Shown here: positions 37,203 to 47,264 of the stretch, in pieces
Layout of the letters: every line of letters starts with the position of its first letter
How positions within the stretch are numbered: the stretch's first letter is position 1
Assembly (NCBI RefSeq): GCF_024585265.1
Contig: NZ_CP036533.1
Location: 5,899,001-5,963,000, forward strand
DNA from: Bradyrhizobium sp. WBAH42
GTDB taxonomy: Bacteria > Pseudomonadota > Alphaproteobacteria > Rhizobiales > Xanthobacteraceae
Length of the DNA stretch: 64,000 nucleotides
Direction of reading: 5' to 3'
Translations under genes and position numbers: made by a program
Notes under the pieces: model-generated
Seen by the model: only the letters and a program-made list of their open reading frames with translations
Told to the model about the DNA's origin: nothing
Databases searched by the model: none

Positions 37203-37249
37203 ATGGTGGGCACGGCGCGCGAAGAGCGCGCGCCTTTGCCCACCCTACC
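37203..37249. repeat. Dispersed repeat GGTGGGC type (family B, short copy)
   Basis: GGTGGGCACGGCGCGC at the left and GCGCGCCTTTGCCCACC at the right; about half the length of the other family B copies, with the middle part missing. Confidence 0.75.
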
Positions 37250-37264
37250 GTTCCTACGCAACGA

Positions 37265-37291
37265 AAAAGCGGCGCCGAAGGCGCCGCTTTT
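37265..37291 (-). terminator. Intrinsic terminator after rplQ
   Basis: Perfect 12-bp stem AAAAGCGGCGCC (37265-37276) / GGCGCCGCTTTT (37280-37291), 3-base loop, with A/T tracts on both sides, so it can end transcription from either strand. On the minus strand it follows the rplQ stop (37313) and closes the ribosomal supercluster. Confidence 0.93.
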
Positions 37292-37312
37292 AAAACTCGA
37301 TGCCGGTCGGGC

Positions 37313-37729
37313 TTACGCCGCCTCGGCTTCCTTCTCCTGCACCGGGCCGGAATCCTGGCCCTTGGCATCGACGTCGCGATCGACGAACTCGATCACGGCC
37401 ATCGCGGCGTTGTCGCCGTAGCGGAAGCCGGCCTTGATGATGCGGGTATAGCCGCCCTGGCGGTCCTTGTAGCGGGTCGCCAGCGTGTCGAAGAGCTTCT
37501 TGACCATGTCGACGTCGCGCAGCTCGGAGATGGCCTGACGGCGCAGCGACAGGCCGCCCTTCTTGCCGAGGGTGACGAGCTTCTCGACGATCGGGCGAAG
37601 CTCCTTGGCCTTAGGCAGCGTGGTGACGATCTGCTCGTGCTTGATCAGCGCGGCCGCCATGTTGGCGAACATCGCCTTGCGGTGCTCGGCCGTGCGGTTG
37701 AGCTTCCGATGAACCTTGCCGTGACGCAT
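37313..37729 (-). CDS. rplQ: 50S ribosomal protein L17
   Basis: 138 residues. [20 protein letters not shown] is the invariant L17 start, followed by [20 protein letters not shown]. The C-terminal tail ([12 protein letters not shown]) is an acidic extension common in alphaproteobacteria. L17 lies at the peptide exit tunnel side of the 50S subunit. Last gene of the cluster; an intrinsic terminator follows. A terminator-like hairpin also lies between it and rpoA, so it may be transcribed at a lower level or from its own promoter. Confidence 0.98.
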   Translation of the reverse strand: MRHGKVHRKLNRTAEHRKAMFANMAAALIKHEQIVTTLPKAKELRPIVEKLVTLGKKGGLSLRRQAISELRDVDMVKKLFDTLATRYKDRQGGYTRIIKAGFRYGDNAAMAVIEFVDRDVDAKGQDSGPVQEKEAEAA

Positions 37730-37812
37730 GTGTGTATTCCTTACGTATGAACTGCCGCGACGGTCCGTCGGACCAGTTGCTCAGGTGGGCTTCCTGCGTT
37801 CGCCCATAAAAA

Positions 37813-37838
37813 TCGCGGCCAGATGTCTCCGGCCGCGA
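37813..37838 (-). terminator. Terminator-like hairpin between rpoA and rplQ
   Basis: TCGCGGCC (37813-37820) / GGCCGCGA (37831-37838), 10-base loop. On the transcribed (minus) strand the stem is followed at once by TTTTTATGG, the form of an intrinsic terminator. It begins 13 bases after the rpoA stop and lies about 84 bases before the rplQ start. Confidence 0.75.
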
Positions 37839-37850
37839 CGGTGAAGTCGA

Positions 37851-38882
37851 TCAGTAATGATCCTCGAAGCGCTTGGCGAGCTCGTCGATGTTCTCCGGCG
37901 GCCAGCCCGGCACTTCCATGCCGAGGTGCAGACCCATCTGGGCCAGCACTTCCTTGATCTCGTTCAGCGACTTGCGGCCGAAGTTCGGGGTGCGGAGCAT
38001 TTCCGCCTCGCTCTTCTGCACGAGGTCGCCGATGTAGACGATGTTGTCGTTCTTCAGGCAGTTGGCCGAACGCACCGACAGCTCGAGCTCGTCCACCTTC
38101 TTGAGGAAGGCCGGGTTGAAGGCGAGGTCCGGGATGATCTCCTGGGCGACTTCCTTGCGCGGCTCTTCGAAGTTGACGAACACGTTGAGCTGATCCTGCA
38201 GGATGCGGGCAGCGTAAGCCACCGAGTCATCCGGCGTGATCGCGCCGTTGGTCTCGATCGTCATGGTCAGCTTGTCGTAGTCGAGGATCTGGCCCTCGCG
38301 GGTGTTCTCGACCTTGTAGGAGACCTTGCGGACCGGCGAGTACAGGCTGTCGACCGGGATCAGGCCGATCGGCGCGTCCTCGGGACGATTGCGCTCGGCG
38401 GGCACGTAGCCCTTGCCGGTCGAGACCGTGAACTCCATGCGGATCTCGGCGCCCTCGTCGAGCGTGCAGATCTGCAGATCGGGATTGAGCACGACCACAT
38501 CGCCGACGGTCTGGATGTCGCCGGCGGTGACGACGCCCGGACCCTGCTTCTTCACGACCATGCGCTTGGGGCCTTCGCCCTGCATCTTGATCGAGATGTC
38601 CTTGATGTTCAGCACGATGTCGGTGACGTCCTCACGGACGCCCGCGATCGAGGAGAACTCGTGCAGCACGCCGTCGATGTGCACCGACTGCACGGCCGCG
38701 CCCTGAAGCGAGGAGAGCAGGATGCGGCGCAGCGCATTGCCGAGGGTCTGGCCGAAACCACGCTCGAGCGGCTCGGCGACGATGGTCGCAAAACGCGAGG
38801 GATCGCTGCCAGGCGTGACCTGGAGCTTGTTCGGCCGAATCAGTTCTTGCCAATTTTTCTGGATCGTCACTGTTTCACCCAT
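37851..38882 (-). CDS. rpoA: RNA polymerase alpha subunit
   Basis: 343 residues. N-terminal dimerisation and assembly domain (about 1-235: [40 protein letters not shown]), a flexible linker near 235-255, and the C-terminal DNA-binding domain ([34 protein letters not shown]) that contacts UP elements and activators. ATG 38882 ([12 protein letters not shown]) matches the family; an open extension upstream is not conserved. Downstream of rpsK as in other alphaproteobacteria. Confidence 0.98.
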   Translation of the reverse strand: MGETVTIQKNWQELIRPNKLQVTPGSDPSRFATIVAEPLERGFGQTLGNALRRILLSSLQGAAVQSVHIDGVLHEFSSIAGVREDVTDIVLNIKDISIKMQGEGPKRMVVKKQGPGVVTAGDIQTVGDVVVLNPDLQICTLDEGAEIRMEFTVSTGKGYVPAERNRPEDAPIGLIPVDSLYSPVRKVSYKVENTREGQILDYDKLTMTIETNGAITPDDSVAYAARILQDQLNVFVNFEEPRKEVAQEIIPDLAFNPAFLKKVDELELSVRSANCLKNDNIVYIGDLVQKSEAEMLRTPNFGRKSLNEIKEVLAQMGLHLGMEVPGWPPENIDELAKRFEDHY

Positions 38883-38962
38883 ACAGGCCAGTCGATTTGA
38901 CGGTGCAAATACTGGCGTTGGAGAAAGGCCGCAGATCATTCCCGCGGCTTCTTGCAAAGTCA

Positions 38963-38986
38963 CTGCGGGCGCCGATGCGCCCGCAG
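38963..38986 (-). promoter_or_regulatory. Strong hairpin between rpsK and rpoA
   Basis: Perfect 10-bp stem CTGCGGGCGC (38963-38972) / GCGCCCGCAG (38977-38986), 4-base loop, 11 bases after the rpsK stop. No U-run follows, so it is more likely an RNA processing or stability element than a terminator. Confidence 0.5.
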
Positions 38987-38997
38987 CTCGTCAAAAA

Positions 38998-39387
38998 TCA
39001 AACGCGACGACGCTTGCGCGGACGGCAACCGTTGTGCGGGATCGTGGTCACGTCGCGGATCGAGGTGACGGTGAAGCCGGCGGCCTGGAGCGCGCGGAGC
39101 GCCGATTCGCGGCCCGAACCGGGACCGGCGACCTCGACTTCCAGCGTGCGCATGCCGTGCTCCTGCGCCTTCTTGGACACGTCCTCGGCGGCAACCTGCG
39201 CGGCGTACGGGGTCGACTTGCGCGAGCCCTTGAAGCCCATCGTGCCGGCCGAAGACCAGGCGATCGTGTTGCCCTGCGCGTCGGTGATGGTGATGGTCGT
39301 GTTGTTGAACGACGAGTTCACATGCGCGACGCCGGAGGCGATGTTCTTGCGCTCACGACGACGAACGCGGGTGGCTTCCTTGCCCAT
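38998..39387 (-). CDS. rpsK: 30S ribosomal protein S11
   Basis: 129 residues. [39 protein letters not shown] and [13 protein letters not shown] are the S11 core; the basic tail ends [11 protein letters not shown]. Binds 16S rRNA at the platform near the mRNA exit. Between rpsM and rpoA, as is normal for the alpha operon. Confidence 0.98.
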   Translation of the reverse strand: MGKEATRVRRRERKNIASGVAHVNSSFNNTTITITDAQGNTIAWSSAGTMGFKGSRKSTPYAAQVAAEDVSKKAQEHGMRTLEVEVAGPGSGRESALRALQAAGFTVTSIRDVTTIPHNGCRPRKRRRV

Positions 39388-39509
39388 TGAGTCCCTTTCC
39401 TGAAGATCTCAAACGCCGCCGTAATGCCAGCGGCTACACCTGTGGAACGAAAAGCGCGTGGCGAACGGGCCTCCCCGCATCGCCACACGCCGTGACTGGA
39501 TTCGAAAAC

Positions 39510-39878
39510 TTACTTCTTCTTGCCGGCGATGGCCTTGGCCGGGCCCTTGCGCGTGCGCGCATTGGTGTGGGTCCGCTGACCACGCACCGGCAGACCGCGA
39601 CGATGACGCAGGCCGCGATAGCAGCCGAGGTCCATCAGACGCTTGATGTTGATGCCGACCTCACGACGCAGGTCGCCCTCGACGAGATAGTCGCGGTCGA
39701 TGACTTCGCGGATCTGGAGCACTTCGGCGTCGCTGAGCTGGTTGACGCGACGATCCACGGGGATCTTGACCTTCTCCAGGATCTCACCGGCGATCTTCTG
39801 ACCGATGCCATGGATGTACTGGAGCGCGATCAGCACGCGCTTGTTGGTGGGAATGTTCACGCCGGCAATACGGGCCAC
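39510..39878 (-). CDS. rpsM: 30S ribosomal protein S13
   Basis: 122 residues. [20 protein letters not shown], a helix-two-turns-helix ([18 protein letters not shown]), and the basic C-terminal [15 protein letters not shown] with a lysine tail that reaches the P-site tRNA. Contacts the 50S subunit through intersubunit bridges. It follows adk by 187 bases; no rpmJ or infA lies between, as is usual in this group. Confidence 0.98.
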   Translation of the reverse strand: MARIAGVNIPTNKRVLIALQYIHGIGQKIAGEILEKVKIPVDRRVNQLSDAEVLQIREVIDRDYLVEGDLRREVGINIKRLMDLGCYRGLRHRRGLPVRGQRTHTNARTRKGPAKAIAGKKK

Positions 39879-40065
39879 GGCCTTCTCTCCTGTTGCCGAC
39901 CCCTCGTCAGGAATCGGGCTTTAAGTGCTTGCGTTCTCGGGCAGGTGTTCACAAACGCGAACACGACGCCCACCCCCGGTCTTCCTGGGGCCCGGCATCG
40001 TCTGAAACTATCCGACTTGGATGCGGGGCTTATTAGGGGATTCCAGGGGCTTTCGTCAACCGCTG

Positions 40066-40908
40066 CTAGCGTTTGGCTCGCTTTTTCGTGACCTTTTTTG
40101 CAGCCTTTTTGGCACCCTTTTTGACGGCCTTCTTGGCGGTCTTTTTGGCTGCCTTTTTGACCGTCTTCTTGGCGGTTTTCTTGGCCTTTTTGGCGGTTTT
40201 GGCCGATTTGGCGGCCTTCTTGGCAGCCTTCGCCGGCTTTTGGGGCGATTTCTTCCCCGCCTTGGCCTTCTTGGCCGGCGCCGCCTTGGCGGCGCTCCGG
40301 GCATGTGTCTTGGGCTCGACCGCCCCCAGCGCCAGGAGCTGGCGGTGGATGGCGCGGGTGACCTCGTCGATGGCCATCATGCCGTCGATGGTCGAGAGCT
40401 TCCGACGCTCGGAATAGTAGTGAATCAGCGGTTCCGTCTGGCTGCGGTAGCTGGCCAGCCGCTTGGTCAGGACCTCCGGGGTGTCGTCGAGCCGGACCTC
40501 CTCGCCGCGCTCCCGCATCTGGGCGACGCGGGTCTCAACGCGGCTCAGAAGCGCGCTCTCGTTGACCCGGAGCTCGATCACGGCGTCGAGCTTGAGATGC
40601 TTGCGCTTGAGCAGCTCGTCCAGCGCCTCGGCCTGCGGCACGGTGCGCGGAAAACCGTCGAGGATGAAACCGTTCTTGGCGTCCGGCTGGTCGATGCGGT
40701 CGGAAATGATTCCCACCACGACGTCATCGGGCACGAGGCCCCCGCTGGCCATGATCTCCTTGGCCTTCAACCCGACCGGGGTGCCGGCCGCAACCGCGGC
40801 ACGCAGCATCTCGCCGGTCGAGAGCTGGACGATGCCATAGCGCTGCACCAAGAGCTGGGCCTGAGTCCCCTTGCCCGACCCCGGCGGTCCCAGAAGTATA
40901 ATTCTCAT
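40066..40908 (-). CDS. adk: Adenylate kinase with Lys/Ala-rich C-terminal tail
   Basis: 280 residues. Residues 1 to about 196 are a complete adenylate kinase: P-loop GPPGSGKGT (7-15), [10 protein letters not shown] (84-93), and a short LID without zinc cysteines. It converts AMP + ATP to 2 ADP. Residues 200-280 are a tail made almost only of Lys and Ala ([20 protein letters not shown]), like histone H1 or bacterial Hc1/AlgP-type proteins, probably binding nucleic acid or ribosomes. Typical Adk has about 190-220 residues. The ATG overlaps the stop of the second SecY gene (ATGA at 40908-40905). Confidence 0.96.
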   Translation of the reverse strand: MRIILLGPPGSGKGTQAQLLVQRYGIVQLSTGEMLRAAVAAGTPVGLKAKEIMASGGLVPDDVVVGIISDRIDQPDAKNGFILDGFPRTVPQAEALDELLKRKHLKLDAVIELRVNESALLSRVETRVAQMRERGEEVRLDDTPEVLTKRLASYRSQTEPLIHYYSERRKLSTIDGMMAIDEVTRAIHRQLLALGAVEPKTHARSAAKAAPAKKAKAGKKSPQKPAKAAKKAAKSAKTAKKAKKTAKKTVKKAAKKTAKKAVKKGAKKAAKKVTKKRAKR

Positions 40909-42116
40909 CGGCGTACGCCCCCCGGATTGGTGAGCGATACGTCGCGCACCTGTGCTTTGATATCAAGAGCGGTGCAAACTACAACCAGCGCCCCACCGCC
41001 ATTGACGACCATACTATAAGGCAGCCCGATCCCGTAAAGCTCGAACACCTCCGGAATCAACTGCAACGCCGTCAGGTAGACGGCTCCGACGACTGTCGTC
41101 AATGACACCACGCGATCGAGATAGTCGGCCGTGGCTTCACCCCGAGCGACACCGGGAATGGTGCCGCCACGATCCGCCAGGGATTTGGCCGTGTGTTCGG
41201 GATCGACGACATAGGCGGTATAGACGAAGGCGAGCACGAACACGGCGATCGACACGAGAATGACGTGCACCGGCTGCCCGAGCTGGAGATGCCGGTAGGC
41301 CGCTGCGACGAGGGGATGATCGCTGCCCAGAAGGAAGCCTGCAAAGGCAAGCGGCAGATAGAATATCCACGGCGCTACGGTGACGGGAATCAGGAACCCG
41401 GCGCTGTTGAGCTTGATCGGCAGCATCGCATCGCGCACAGGCAGTTGCCGCGTGCCGACGCTGTGTGCGGCGAACTGGACCCGGATATTTCGCCGCGCGC
41501 CTTCGACAAGCACGATCACGACGACGGTCGCGATCCAGAACACGACATGGCCGAGCACAAGATTGCCCGAGATCGCCCCGCTCCGCATGAGATCCGCGAT
41601 ACCGGTAATGTTTTGCGGAATGGCGACGATGAAGCCCGCGCTCAAGATCAACGCCAGGCCATTGCCAATGCCGTAGCGGGTCATCTGTTCGCTGAGCCAC
41701 ACCAGCACGAAGACGCCGCCGACCATCGAGGCCGTAGCCGTCGTCACGAACCAGCCGTCGGGATTTTTGACGAGGCCCGGAATCGACGTCAGTGCCGAGG
41801 CGATGCCGTAGGCCTGAAAGGCCGCAAGCCCGAGTGTGAGCCCGAGCGTGGCGCGCGCGATCTTGCGCCGTCCGCCCTCGCCCGACCGTTCGAGCGAATT
41901 CAGGCCGCGCCACACCACGGAGAGCAGCCGGATGAAGATTGCCGCAGTCAGATAGGGAATGAGGCCGAGCGCAAAGATCGAAAGCCGGGATACGAGATCC
42001 AGCGTTGGCGAGACGTCGGAGAGATCCAGTCCCGGAATCGGGACCTGCGTGCCGAGCCTGAAAAGGAGCAGCGCGCCGATCGTGAAAGCGATTCGGCGCG
42101 CGAGCTCCCTGCTCAT
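40905..42116 (-). CDS. Second SecY-like translocase protein, lacking the plug region
   Basis: 403 residues, ten-helix SecY fold similar to the 443-residue SecY encoded just upstream. Shared blocks: [74 protein letters not shown]. Differences: the N-terminus is about 20 residues shorter. Between PGLD and IFAL only 15 residues remain against 31 in SecY, removing the MFNMF-type plug helix. The IPGIRPGE loop is IPGVARGE, and the C-tail lacks HQYEGL. It overlaps both secY and adk by ATGA, so it is translated with them. Probably a specialised or regulatory channel; function unknown. Confidence 0.93.
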   Translation of the reverse strand: MSRELARRIAFTIGALLLFRLGTQVPIPGLDLSDVSPTLDLVSRLSIFALGLIPYLTAAIFIRLLSVVWRGLNSLERSGEGGRRKIARATLGLTLGLAAFQAYGIASALTSIPGLVKNPDGWFVTTATASMVGGVFVLVWLSEQMTRYGIGNGLALILSAGFIVAIPQNITGIADLMRSGAISGNLVLGHVVFWIATVVVIVLVEGARRNIRVQFAAHSVGTRQLPVRDAMLPIKLNSAGFLIPVTVAPWIFYLPLAFAGFLLGSDHPLVAAAYRHLQLGQPVHVILVSIAVFVLAFVYTAYVVDPEHTAKSLADRGGTIPGVARGEATADYLDRVVSLTTVVGAVYLTALQLIPEVFELYGIGLPYSMVVNGGGALVVVCTALDIKAQVRDVSLTNPGGVRR

Positions 42117-43444
42117 CTACGGCGGCCCCGCAGCTTGGACTTGCGGATCAGGCCTTCGTACTGGTGCGCCAGCAGATAGCCCTGGACCTGCGCGACCGTG
42201 TCCATGGTGACGCTGACGACGATCAAGAGCGAGGTGCCGCCGAAATAGAACGGAACCGAGGCGTAGGAGATCAGGATTTCCGGGATCAAGCAGACGATGG
42301 CGAGATAGATCGCGCCCAGCACGGTGATGCGCGACAGCACATAGTCGATGTATTCCGCGGTGCGCTCGCCCGGGCGAATGCCCGGAATGAAGCCGCCGTG
42401 CTTCTTCAGATTGTCCGCGGTCTCGGTCGGGTTGAACACGATCGCGGTGTAGAAGAAGGCGAAGAACACGATCAGCGCCAGATACATGATCAGGAACAGC
42501 GGGCGGCCATGGCCTAGCTGGGTGGTGATCCACTGGAACCACTCCGGCCCGCTTCCCGTGTTGAAGTTCGCAACCGTGGTCGGCAGCAGCAGCAGCGAGG
42601 ATGCGAAGATCGGCGGGATTACGCCGGAGGTGTTGAGCTTGAGCGGCAGATGCGAGGACTGGCCCTCGAACATCTTGTTGCCGACCTGGCGCTTCGGATA
42701 CTGGATCAAGAGCCGGCGCTGGGCGCGCTCCATGAACACGATGAAGGCGATCACGGCGACGGCCATGACGATGACGACCAGGATCAGGCCGGTCGACATC
42801 GCGCCCTGACGGCCGAGCTCGAGCATGCCGGCGAGCGCCGCGGGCAGCTCGGCGACGATGCCGGCGAGAATGATCAGCGAGATACCGTTGCCGATGCCGC
42901 GCGAGGTGATCTGCTCGCCGAGCCACATCAGGAACATGGTGCCGCCGGTCAGCGTGATCGCCGTGGACAGGCGGAAGAACAAGCCGGGGTCGGCGACGAC
43001 GTTGCCGGCGCCTTCGAGGCCCACCGCGATGCCGTAGGACTGGAACGCGGCCAGGATGACGGTCAGATAGCGCGTGTACTGGTTCAGCGTCTTGCGGCCG
43101 GCCTCACCTTCCTTCTTCAGGGCCTCGAGCTGCGGCGAGACGGTGGTGAGGAGCTGGATGATGATCGAGGCCGAGATGTACGGCATGATGTTCAGCGCGA
43201 AGATCGCCATGCGGTGGATGCCGCCGCCGGCGAACATGTTGAACATGCCGAGAATGCCGCCCGCCTGGGAGCGGAACACCTGCTCCCAGACGTTGGGATC
43301 GATGCCGGGCAGCGGGATGTAGGTCCCGAGCCGATAAACGAGCAGCGCACCCAGGGTGAACCAGATGCGCTTCTTCAGTTCGTCGGCCTTGGCAAACGCG
43401 CCGAAATTGAGATTGGCTGCCAGTTGTTCCGCTGCAGAGACCAT
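42113..43444 (-). CDS. secY: Protein translocase channel subunit SecY
   Basis: 443 residues, ten transmembrane helices. Plug region (GILGMFNMFAGGGIHRMAIF, residues about 62-81), lateral-gate helices, conserved cytoplasmic loops ERAQRRLLIQYPKRQ and FIPGIRPGERTAEYID (with the functionally critical Arg), and the tail [17 protein letters not shown]. Forms the SecYEG channel for export and membrane insertion with SecA, ribosomes and YidC. The 149-base gap to rplO contains a hairpin. Its stop overlaps the start of a second, divergent SecY. Confidence 0.98.
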   Translation of the reverse strand: MVSAAEQLAANLNFGAFAKADELKKRIWFTLGALLVYRLGTYIPLPGIDPNVWEQVFRSQAGGILGMFNMFAGGGIHRMAIFALNIMPYISASIIIQLLTTVSPQLEALKKEGEAGRKTLNQYTRYLTVILAAFQSYGIAVGLEGAGNVVADPGLFFRLSTAITLTGGTMFLMWLGEQITSRGIGNGISLIILAGIVAELPAALAGMLELGRQGAMSTGLILVVIVMAVAVIAFIVFMERAQRRLLIQYPKRQVGNKMFEGQSSHLPLKLNTSGVIPPIFASSLLLLPTTVANFNTGSGPEWFQWITTQLGHGRPLFLIMYLALIVFFAFFYTAIVFNPTETADNLKKHGGFIPGIRPGERTAEYIDYVLSRITVLGAIYLAIVCLIPEILISYASVPFYFGGTSLLIVVSVTMDTVAQVQGYLLAHQYEGLIRKSKLRGRRR

Positions 43445-43560
43445 CTTGGACTTTCTCCCGCCGCCTGTTGCGCCGTCATGCCCGCGGCCGGGCTAGTTTA
43501 GCGGACGCCGGACATTATCTGGGGCTCGGCTTCGATAAGTCCACGTCCCGCATGCGTAAA

Positions 43561-43579
43561 GGCCCGCGCGCCGCGGGCC
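43561..43579 (-). terminator. Terminator/attenuator-like hairpin after rplO
   Basis: GGCCCGCG (43561-43568) / CGCGGGCC (43572-43579), 3-base loop. On the minus strand it follows the rplO stop by 13 bases and is followed by TTTACG, a short U-run. It may lower transcription of secY and the genes beyond, or mark a processing site. Confidence 0.5.
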
Positions 43580-43592
43580 AATGACGCAGTTG

Positions 43593-44078
43593 TTACGCCG
43601 CCTCGCCTTCTTCCTTGGGCTGGGCGAGGATCTTCACCGAGCCGCCGGCCTTCTCGACCGCCGCGATCGCGGTCTTGCTGGCGCCGTGCACTTCGATGTT
43701 GAGCTTGGACTTGAGCTCGCCACGGCCGAGCAGCCGCAGGCCGGCCTTGGCGCGGCGCAGCACGCCGCCCTTCACCAGGGCCTCGACGTTGACGACGCTG
43801 CCGGCGTCGATCTTCTTGGCATCGACCGCTTCCTGGAGCCGGTCGAGATTGATCTCGGCGAACTCGACGCGGAAGATGTTGTTGAAGCCGCGCTTGGGCA
43901 GACGGCGATGCATCGGCATCTGGCCGCCTTCGAAACCCTTGATGCGCACGCCCGAACGCGCGGTCTGGCCCTTGCCGCCGCGGCCGGACTGCTTGCCCTT
44001 GCCGGAACCGATGCCGCGGCCGACGCGCATACGCTTCTTGCGCGAGCCGGCGTTGTCGGCGATATCGCTGAGCTTCAT
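43593..44078 (-). CDS. rplO: 50S ribosomal protein L15
   Basis: 161 residues. [20 protein letters not shown], the glycine-rich [20 protein letters not shown], and [20 protein letters not shown] are the L15 core. It binds 23S rRNA early in 50S assembly. The 75-base gap to rpmD contains the short dyad-like GAAAACCGCTTC, resembling part of repeat family E. Confidence 0.98.
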   Translation of the reverse strand: MKLSDIADNAGSRKKRMRVGRGIGSGKGKQSGRGGKGQTARSGVRIKGFEGGQMPMHRRLPKRGFNNIFRVEFAEINLDRLQEAVDAKKIDAGSVVNVEALVKGGVLRRAKAGLRLLGRGELKSKLNIEVHGASKTAIAAVEKAGGSVKILAQPKEEGEAA

Positions 44079-44153
44079 CGCCCTTCTCCTTGTGTCTTGC
44101 GCACGATCTTCACCGAAAACCGCTTCCGGCTTTCCGGGACCGTTCGCCTTTGC

Positions 44154-44348
44154 TTACTTCTCGTCGATGATGCGGACGAGATGGTGAACTTTCTCGATCA
44201 TGCCGCGGACCGCCGGGGTATCCGGCAGTTCGCTGGTACGGCCGATCTTGTTGAGCTTGAGCCCGATCAGGGTCGAACGCTGCGAGTGATGGCGGCGGAT
44301 CGCGCTGCCGGTCTGCTCGACCTTGATCGTCTTTGCGGCCTTGGCCAT
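44154..44348 (-). CDS. rpmD: 50S ribosomal protein L30
   Basis: 64 residues, the usual short bacterial form: [20 protein letters not shown], then [20 protein letters not shown], then [14 protein letters not shown]. It lies between rpsE and rplO, the standard place. Confidence 0.97.
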   Translation of the reverse strand: MAKAAKTIKVEQTGSAIRRHHSQRSTLIGLKLNKIGRTSELPDTPAVRGMIEKVHHLVRIIDEK

Positions 44349-44373
44349 GGGAGTCTACTCCGAAAAGCTTCCG

Positions 44374-44970
44374 TTAGTCGGCGGCCGCCTCGGCATCGCC
44401 GCCGATACGACGGGACTGGAGGGTGGACACCTTGATGTTGCGGCGGGCTGCGACCGAACGCGGCGAATCCTGGTGCTTCAGCGCGTCGAAGGTCGCGCGC
44501 ACCATGTTGTACGGGTTCGACGAGCCGATCGACTTCGCCACCACGTCCTGGACGCCGAGCGTCTCGAACACGGCGCGCATCGGGCCGCCGGCGATGATGC
44601 CGGTACCGGCCGGAGCTGCACGCAGGTAGACACGGCCCGCGCCATGACGGCCGGCGATGTCGTGATGGAGCGTACGGCCCTCGCGCAGCGACACCCGCGT
44701 CAGGTTGCGCTTGGCGGACTCGGTCGCCTTGCGGATCGCCTCAGGCACTTCGCGCGCCTTGCCGTGACCGAAGCCGGCGCGGCCCTTCTGGTCGCCGATC
44801 ACGACCAGCGCCGCGAAACCGAAGCGCTTGCCGCCCTTGACGACCTTGGCCACGCGGTTGATGTGGACGAGCTTGTCGACGAACTCGCTGTCGCGCTCCT
44901 CGCGCTCCCTGCGTTCACGTCCGCCGCCGCGTTGATCGCGTCCACCACGTTGTTCGCGTTCAGCTGCCAT
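44374..44970 (-). CDS. rpsE: 30S ribosomal protein S5
   Basis: 198 residues. A charged N-terminal extension ([20 protein letters not shown], residues about 9-28) precedes the double-stranded RNA-binding domain ([40 protein letters not shown]). The C-terminal domain has [21 protein letters not shown]5 guards mRNA entry and decoding accuracy. The Arg/Glu-rich extension is longer than in E. coli. Confidence 0.98.
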   Translation of the reverse strand: MAAEREQRGGRDQRGGGRERREREERDSEFVDKLVHINRVAKVVKGGKRFGFAALVVIGDQKGRAGFGHGKAREVPEAIRKATESAKRNLTRVSLREGRTLHHDIAGRHGAGRVYLRAAPAGTGIIAGGPMRAVFETLGVQDVVAKSIGSSNPYNMVRATFDALKHQDSPRSVAARRNIKVSTLQSRRIGGDAEAAAD

Positions 44971-45017
44971 GGTTTTTCCAATCCTTCAGAGGCTTGCGCC
45001 TCAATCCTCAAATTCTG

Positions 45018-45380
45018 TTAGAAGCTCAGCCCGCTCTCACGCGCCGCGTCGGCCAGAGCCTTGACGCGCCCGTGATAGAGATAGCTGCCGCGATCGAACA
45101 CGACTTCCTTGACGCCCTTCTCGGCGGCGCGCTCGGCCAGCAACTTGCCGACCGCCTTCGCCGCATCGATGTCGGCGCCGGTCTTGCCGCCGTCGCGCAT
45201 CGACTTCTCGAGCGACGAGGCAGAGGCCAGCGTCTCGCCCTTCAGGTCGTCGATGACCTGGGCGTAGATGTGCTTGGACGAGCGGAACACCGACAGGCGC
45301 GGACGGCCGCCGGCGGAACGGCGCAGCTTCAGCCGCACACTCCGCTTGCGCCGGGCATTCGTAACCTTGGCTTTGGACAT
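45018..45380 (-). CDS. rplR: 50S ribosomal protein L18
   Basis: 120 residues. [20 protein letters not shown] basic start, then [20 protein letters not shown] and the end [20 protein letters not shown] with the ESGLSF terminus. Binds 5S rRNA with L5. Between rplF and rpsE. Confidence 0.98.
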   Translation of the reverse strand: MSKAKVTNARRKRSVRLKLRRSAGGRPRLSVFRSSKHIYAQVIDDLKGETLASASSLEKSMRDGGKTGADIDAAKAVGKLLAERAAEKGVKEVVFDRGSYLYHGRVKALADAARESGLSF

Positions 45381-45391
45381 GACCGGCTCCG

Positions 45392-45925
45392 TTACTTCTT
45401 CTTGCCTTCCTTGCGGAAGATGAATTCGCCAACATACTTCACGCCTTTGCCCTTGTAGGGCTCCGGCGGGCGATAGGAGCGGATCTCGGCGGCGACCTGG
45501 CCGACACGCTGGACGTCGCTGCCCGTCACCGTGATCTCGGTCGGCTTCGGCACGGTGATCGTGATCCCCTCGGGGATCGGATAGATCACGTCATGGCTGT
45601 AGCCGAGCGCGAGCTGCAGATTCTTGCCCTGCATCGCGGCGCGATAGCCGACGCCGGTGATCTCGAGCTTCTTCTCGAAGCCCTTGGTGACGCCTTCGAC
45701 CAGATTCGCGACCTGGGCGCGAGCGGTGCCGTACAGCGCCCGCGCGCGGTTGGTCTCAGCGCGCGGCTTGACCTTGACCTGGCCGTTCTCGAGCTTCACC
45801 TCGACGTCGTCATGAACGACGAACTGAAGCTGGCCCTTCGGCCCCTTCATCTTGACGGTCTGCCCATCGACGGTCGCGGTCACACCGGACGGAACCGCCA
45901 CAGGCCTTTTGCCAACTCGTGACAT
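45392..45925 (-). CDS. rplF: 50S ribosomal protein L6
   Basis: 177 residues, two similar alpha/beta halves: [40 protein letters not shown], then [20 protein letters not shown] and the conserved [20 protein letters not shown] end. Lies near the sarcin-ricin loop. ATG 45925 (MSRVGKRP) is the family start; 17 open codons upstream are not conserved. Confidence 0.98.
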   Translation of the reverse strand: MSRVGKRPVAVPSGVTATVDGQTVKMKGPKGQLQFVVHDDVEVKLENGQVKVKPRAETNRARALYGTARAQVANLVEGVTKGFEKKLEITGVGYRAAMQGKNLQLALGYSHDVIYPIPEGITITVPKPTEITVTGSDVQRVGQVAAEIRSYRPPEPYKGKGVKYVGEFIFRKEGKKK

Positions 45926-45941
45926 GGATGAAAAATCCTTC

Positions 45942-46340
45942 TCAGAACACCGTGAAGAGGACTTCACCGCCCACATTCGCGTCGCGCGCGCTGTGGTCGG
46001 CCATGATCCCCTTCGGCGTCGACAACACCGAAATGCCGAGACCGTTATTCACCCGCGGCAGGTTCTTCACCGAGGCGTAGACACGGCGCCCGGGCTTGGA
46101 GACACGTTCGATCTCGCGGATGACGGGCTCGCCGTCGAAATACTTCAGCTCGATCTCGATCTCGCTGCGGCCCGAGGAGTGCTCGAGCGTGGCGTAGCCG
46201 CGGATGTAGCCCTCGGACTTGAGGACCTCGAGCACGTTCTCGCGCATCTTCGAACCAGGCGTGGAGACCTTGGTCTTGGAGCGCATCTGCGCGTTGCGGA
46301 TACGGGTGATCAGATCGCTGATTGGATCGTGCGTAGACAT
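45942..46340 (-). CDS. rpsH: 30S ribosomal protein S8
   Basis: 132 residues. [35 protein letters not shown] and the C-terminal [20 protein letters not shown] block that binds 16S rRNA. In E. coli S8 represses the spc operon by binding an L5-leader mimic; whether that holds here is unknown. Between rpsN and rplF. Confidence 0.98.
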   Translation of the reverse strand: MSTHDPISDLITRIRNAQMRSKTKVSTPGSKMRENVLEVLKSEGYIRGYATLEHSSGRSEIEIELKYFDGEPVIREIERVSKPGRRVYASVKNLPRVNNGLGISVLSTPKGIMADHSARDANVGGEVLFTVF

Positions 46341-46354
46341 CTAAACGACCCTCC

Positions 46355-46660
46355 TTACCAGCTGGACTTCACGAGGCCCGGGACCATGCCCTTGGAGCCA
46401 AGTTCGCGCAGCGCGATACGGGACAGCTTGTTCTTGCGATAGTTCGAGCGCGGACGGCCCGACAGCTCGCAGCGCAGGCGGATGCGGGTCGCCGACGAGT
46501 TGCGCGGCATTTCCGCCAGCTTCAGGGTCGCGGCGAACCGCTCCTCCATCGGCAGCGTCTTGTCGGCGATGATCGCCTTCAACCGCTCGCGCTTGGCGGC
46601 GGCGTTCTTCACCATCCGCTTGCGCCGGTTGTTCTTCTCGACTGAACTCTTCTTTGCCAT
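46355..46660 (-). CDS. rpsN: 30S ribosomal protein S14, zinc-free long form
   Basis: 101 residues. [20 protein letters not shown], then [20 protein letters not shown] and [14 protein letters not shown]. Only one cysteine is present, so this is the longer zinc-independent (C-minus) type rather than the ~61-residue zinc form. Lies between rplE and rpsH. Confidence 0.98.
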   Translation of the reverse strand: MAKKSSVEKNNRRKRMVKNAAAKRERLKAIIADKTLPMEERFAATLKLAEMPRNSSATRIRLRCELSGRPRSNYRKNKLSRIALRELGSKGMVPGLVKSSW

Positions 46661-46706
46661 GCTTGGCTCCTGGGTATCCGCGTTTGAGAGGCTCTAAGTC
46701 AGCGTC

Positions 46707-47256
<550 letters not shown>

Positions 47257-47264
<8 letters not shown>

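Noticed and set aside
44100..44140. GAAAACCGCTTC segment between rpmD and rplO resembling repeat family E
   Set aside because: Too short and imperfect to call a copy of the repeat; mentioned only in the rplO entry.
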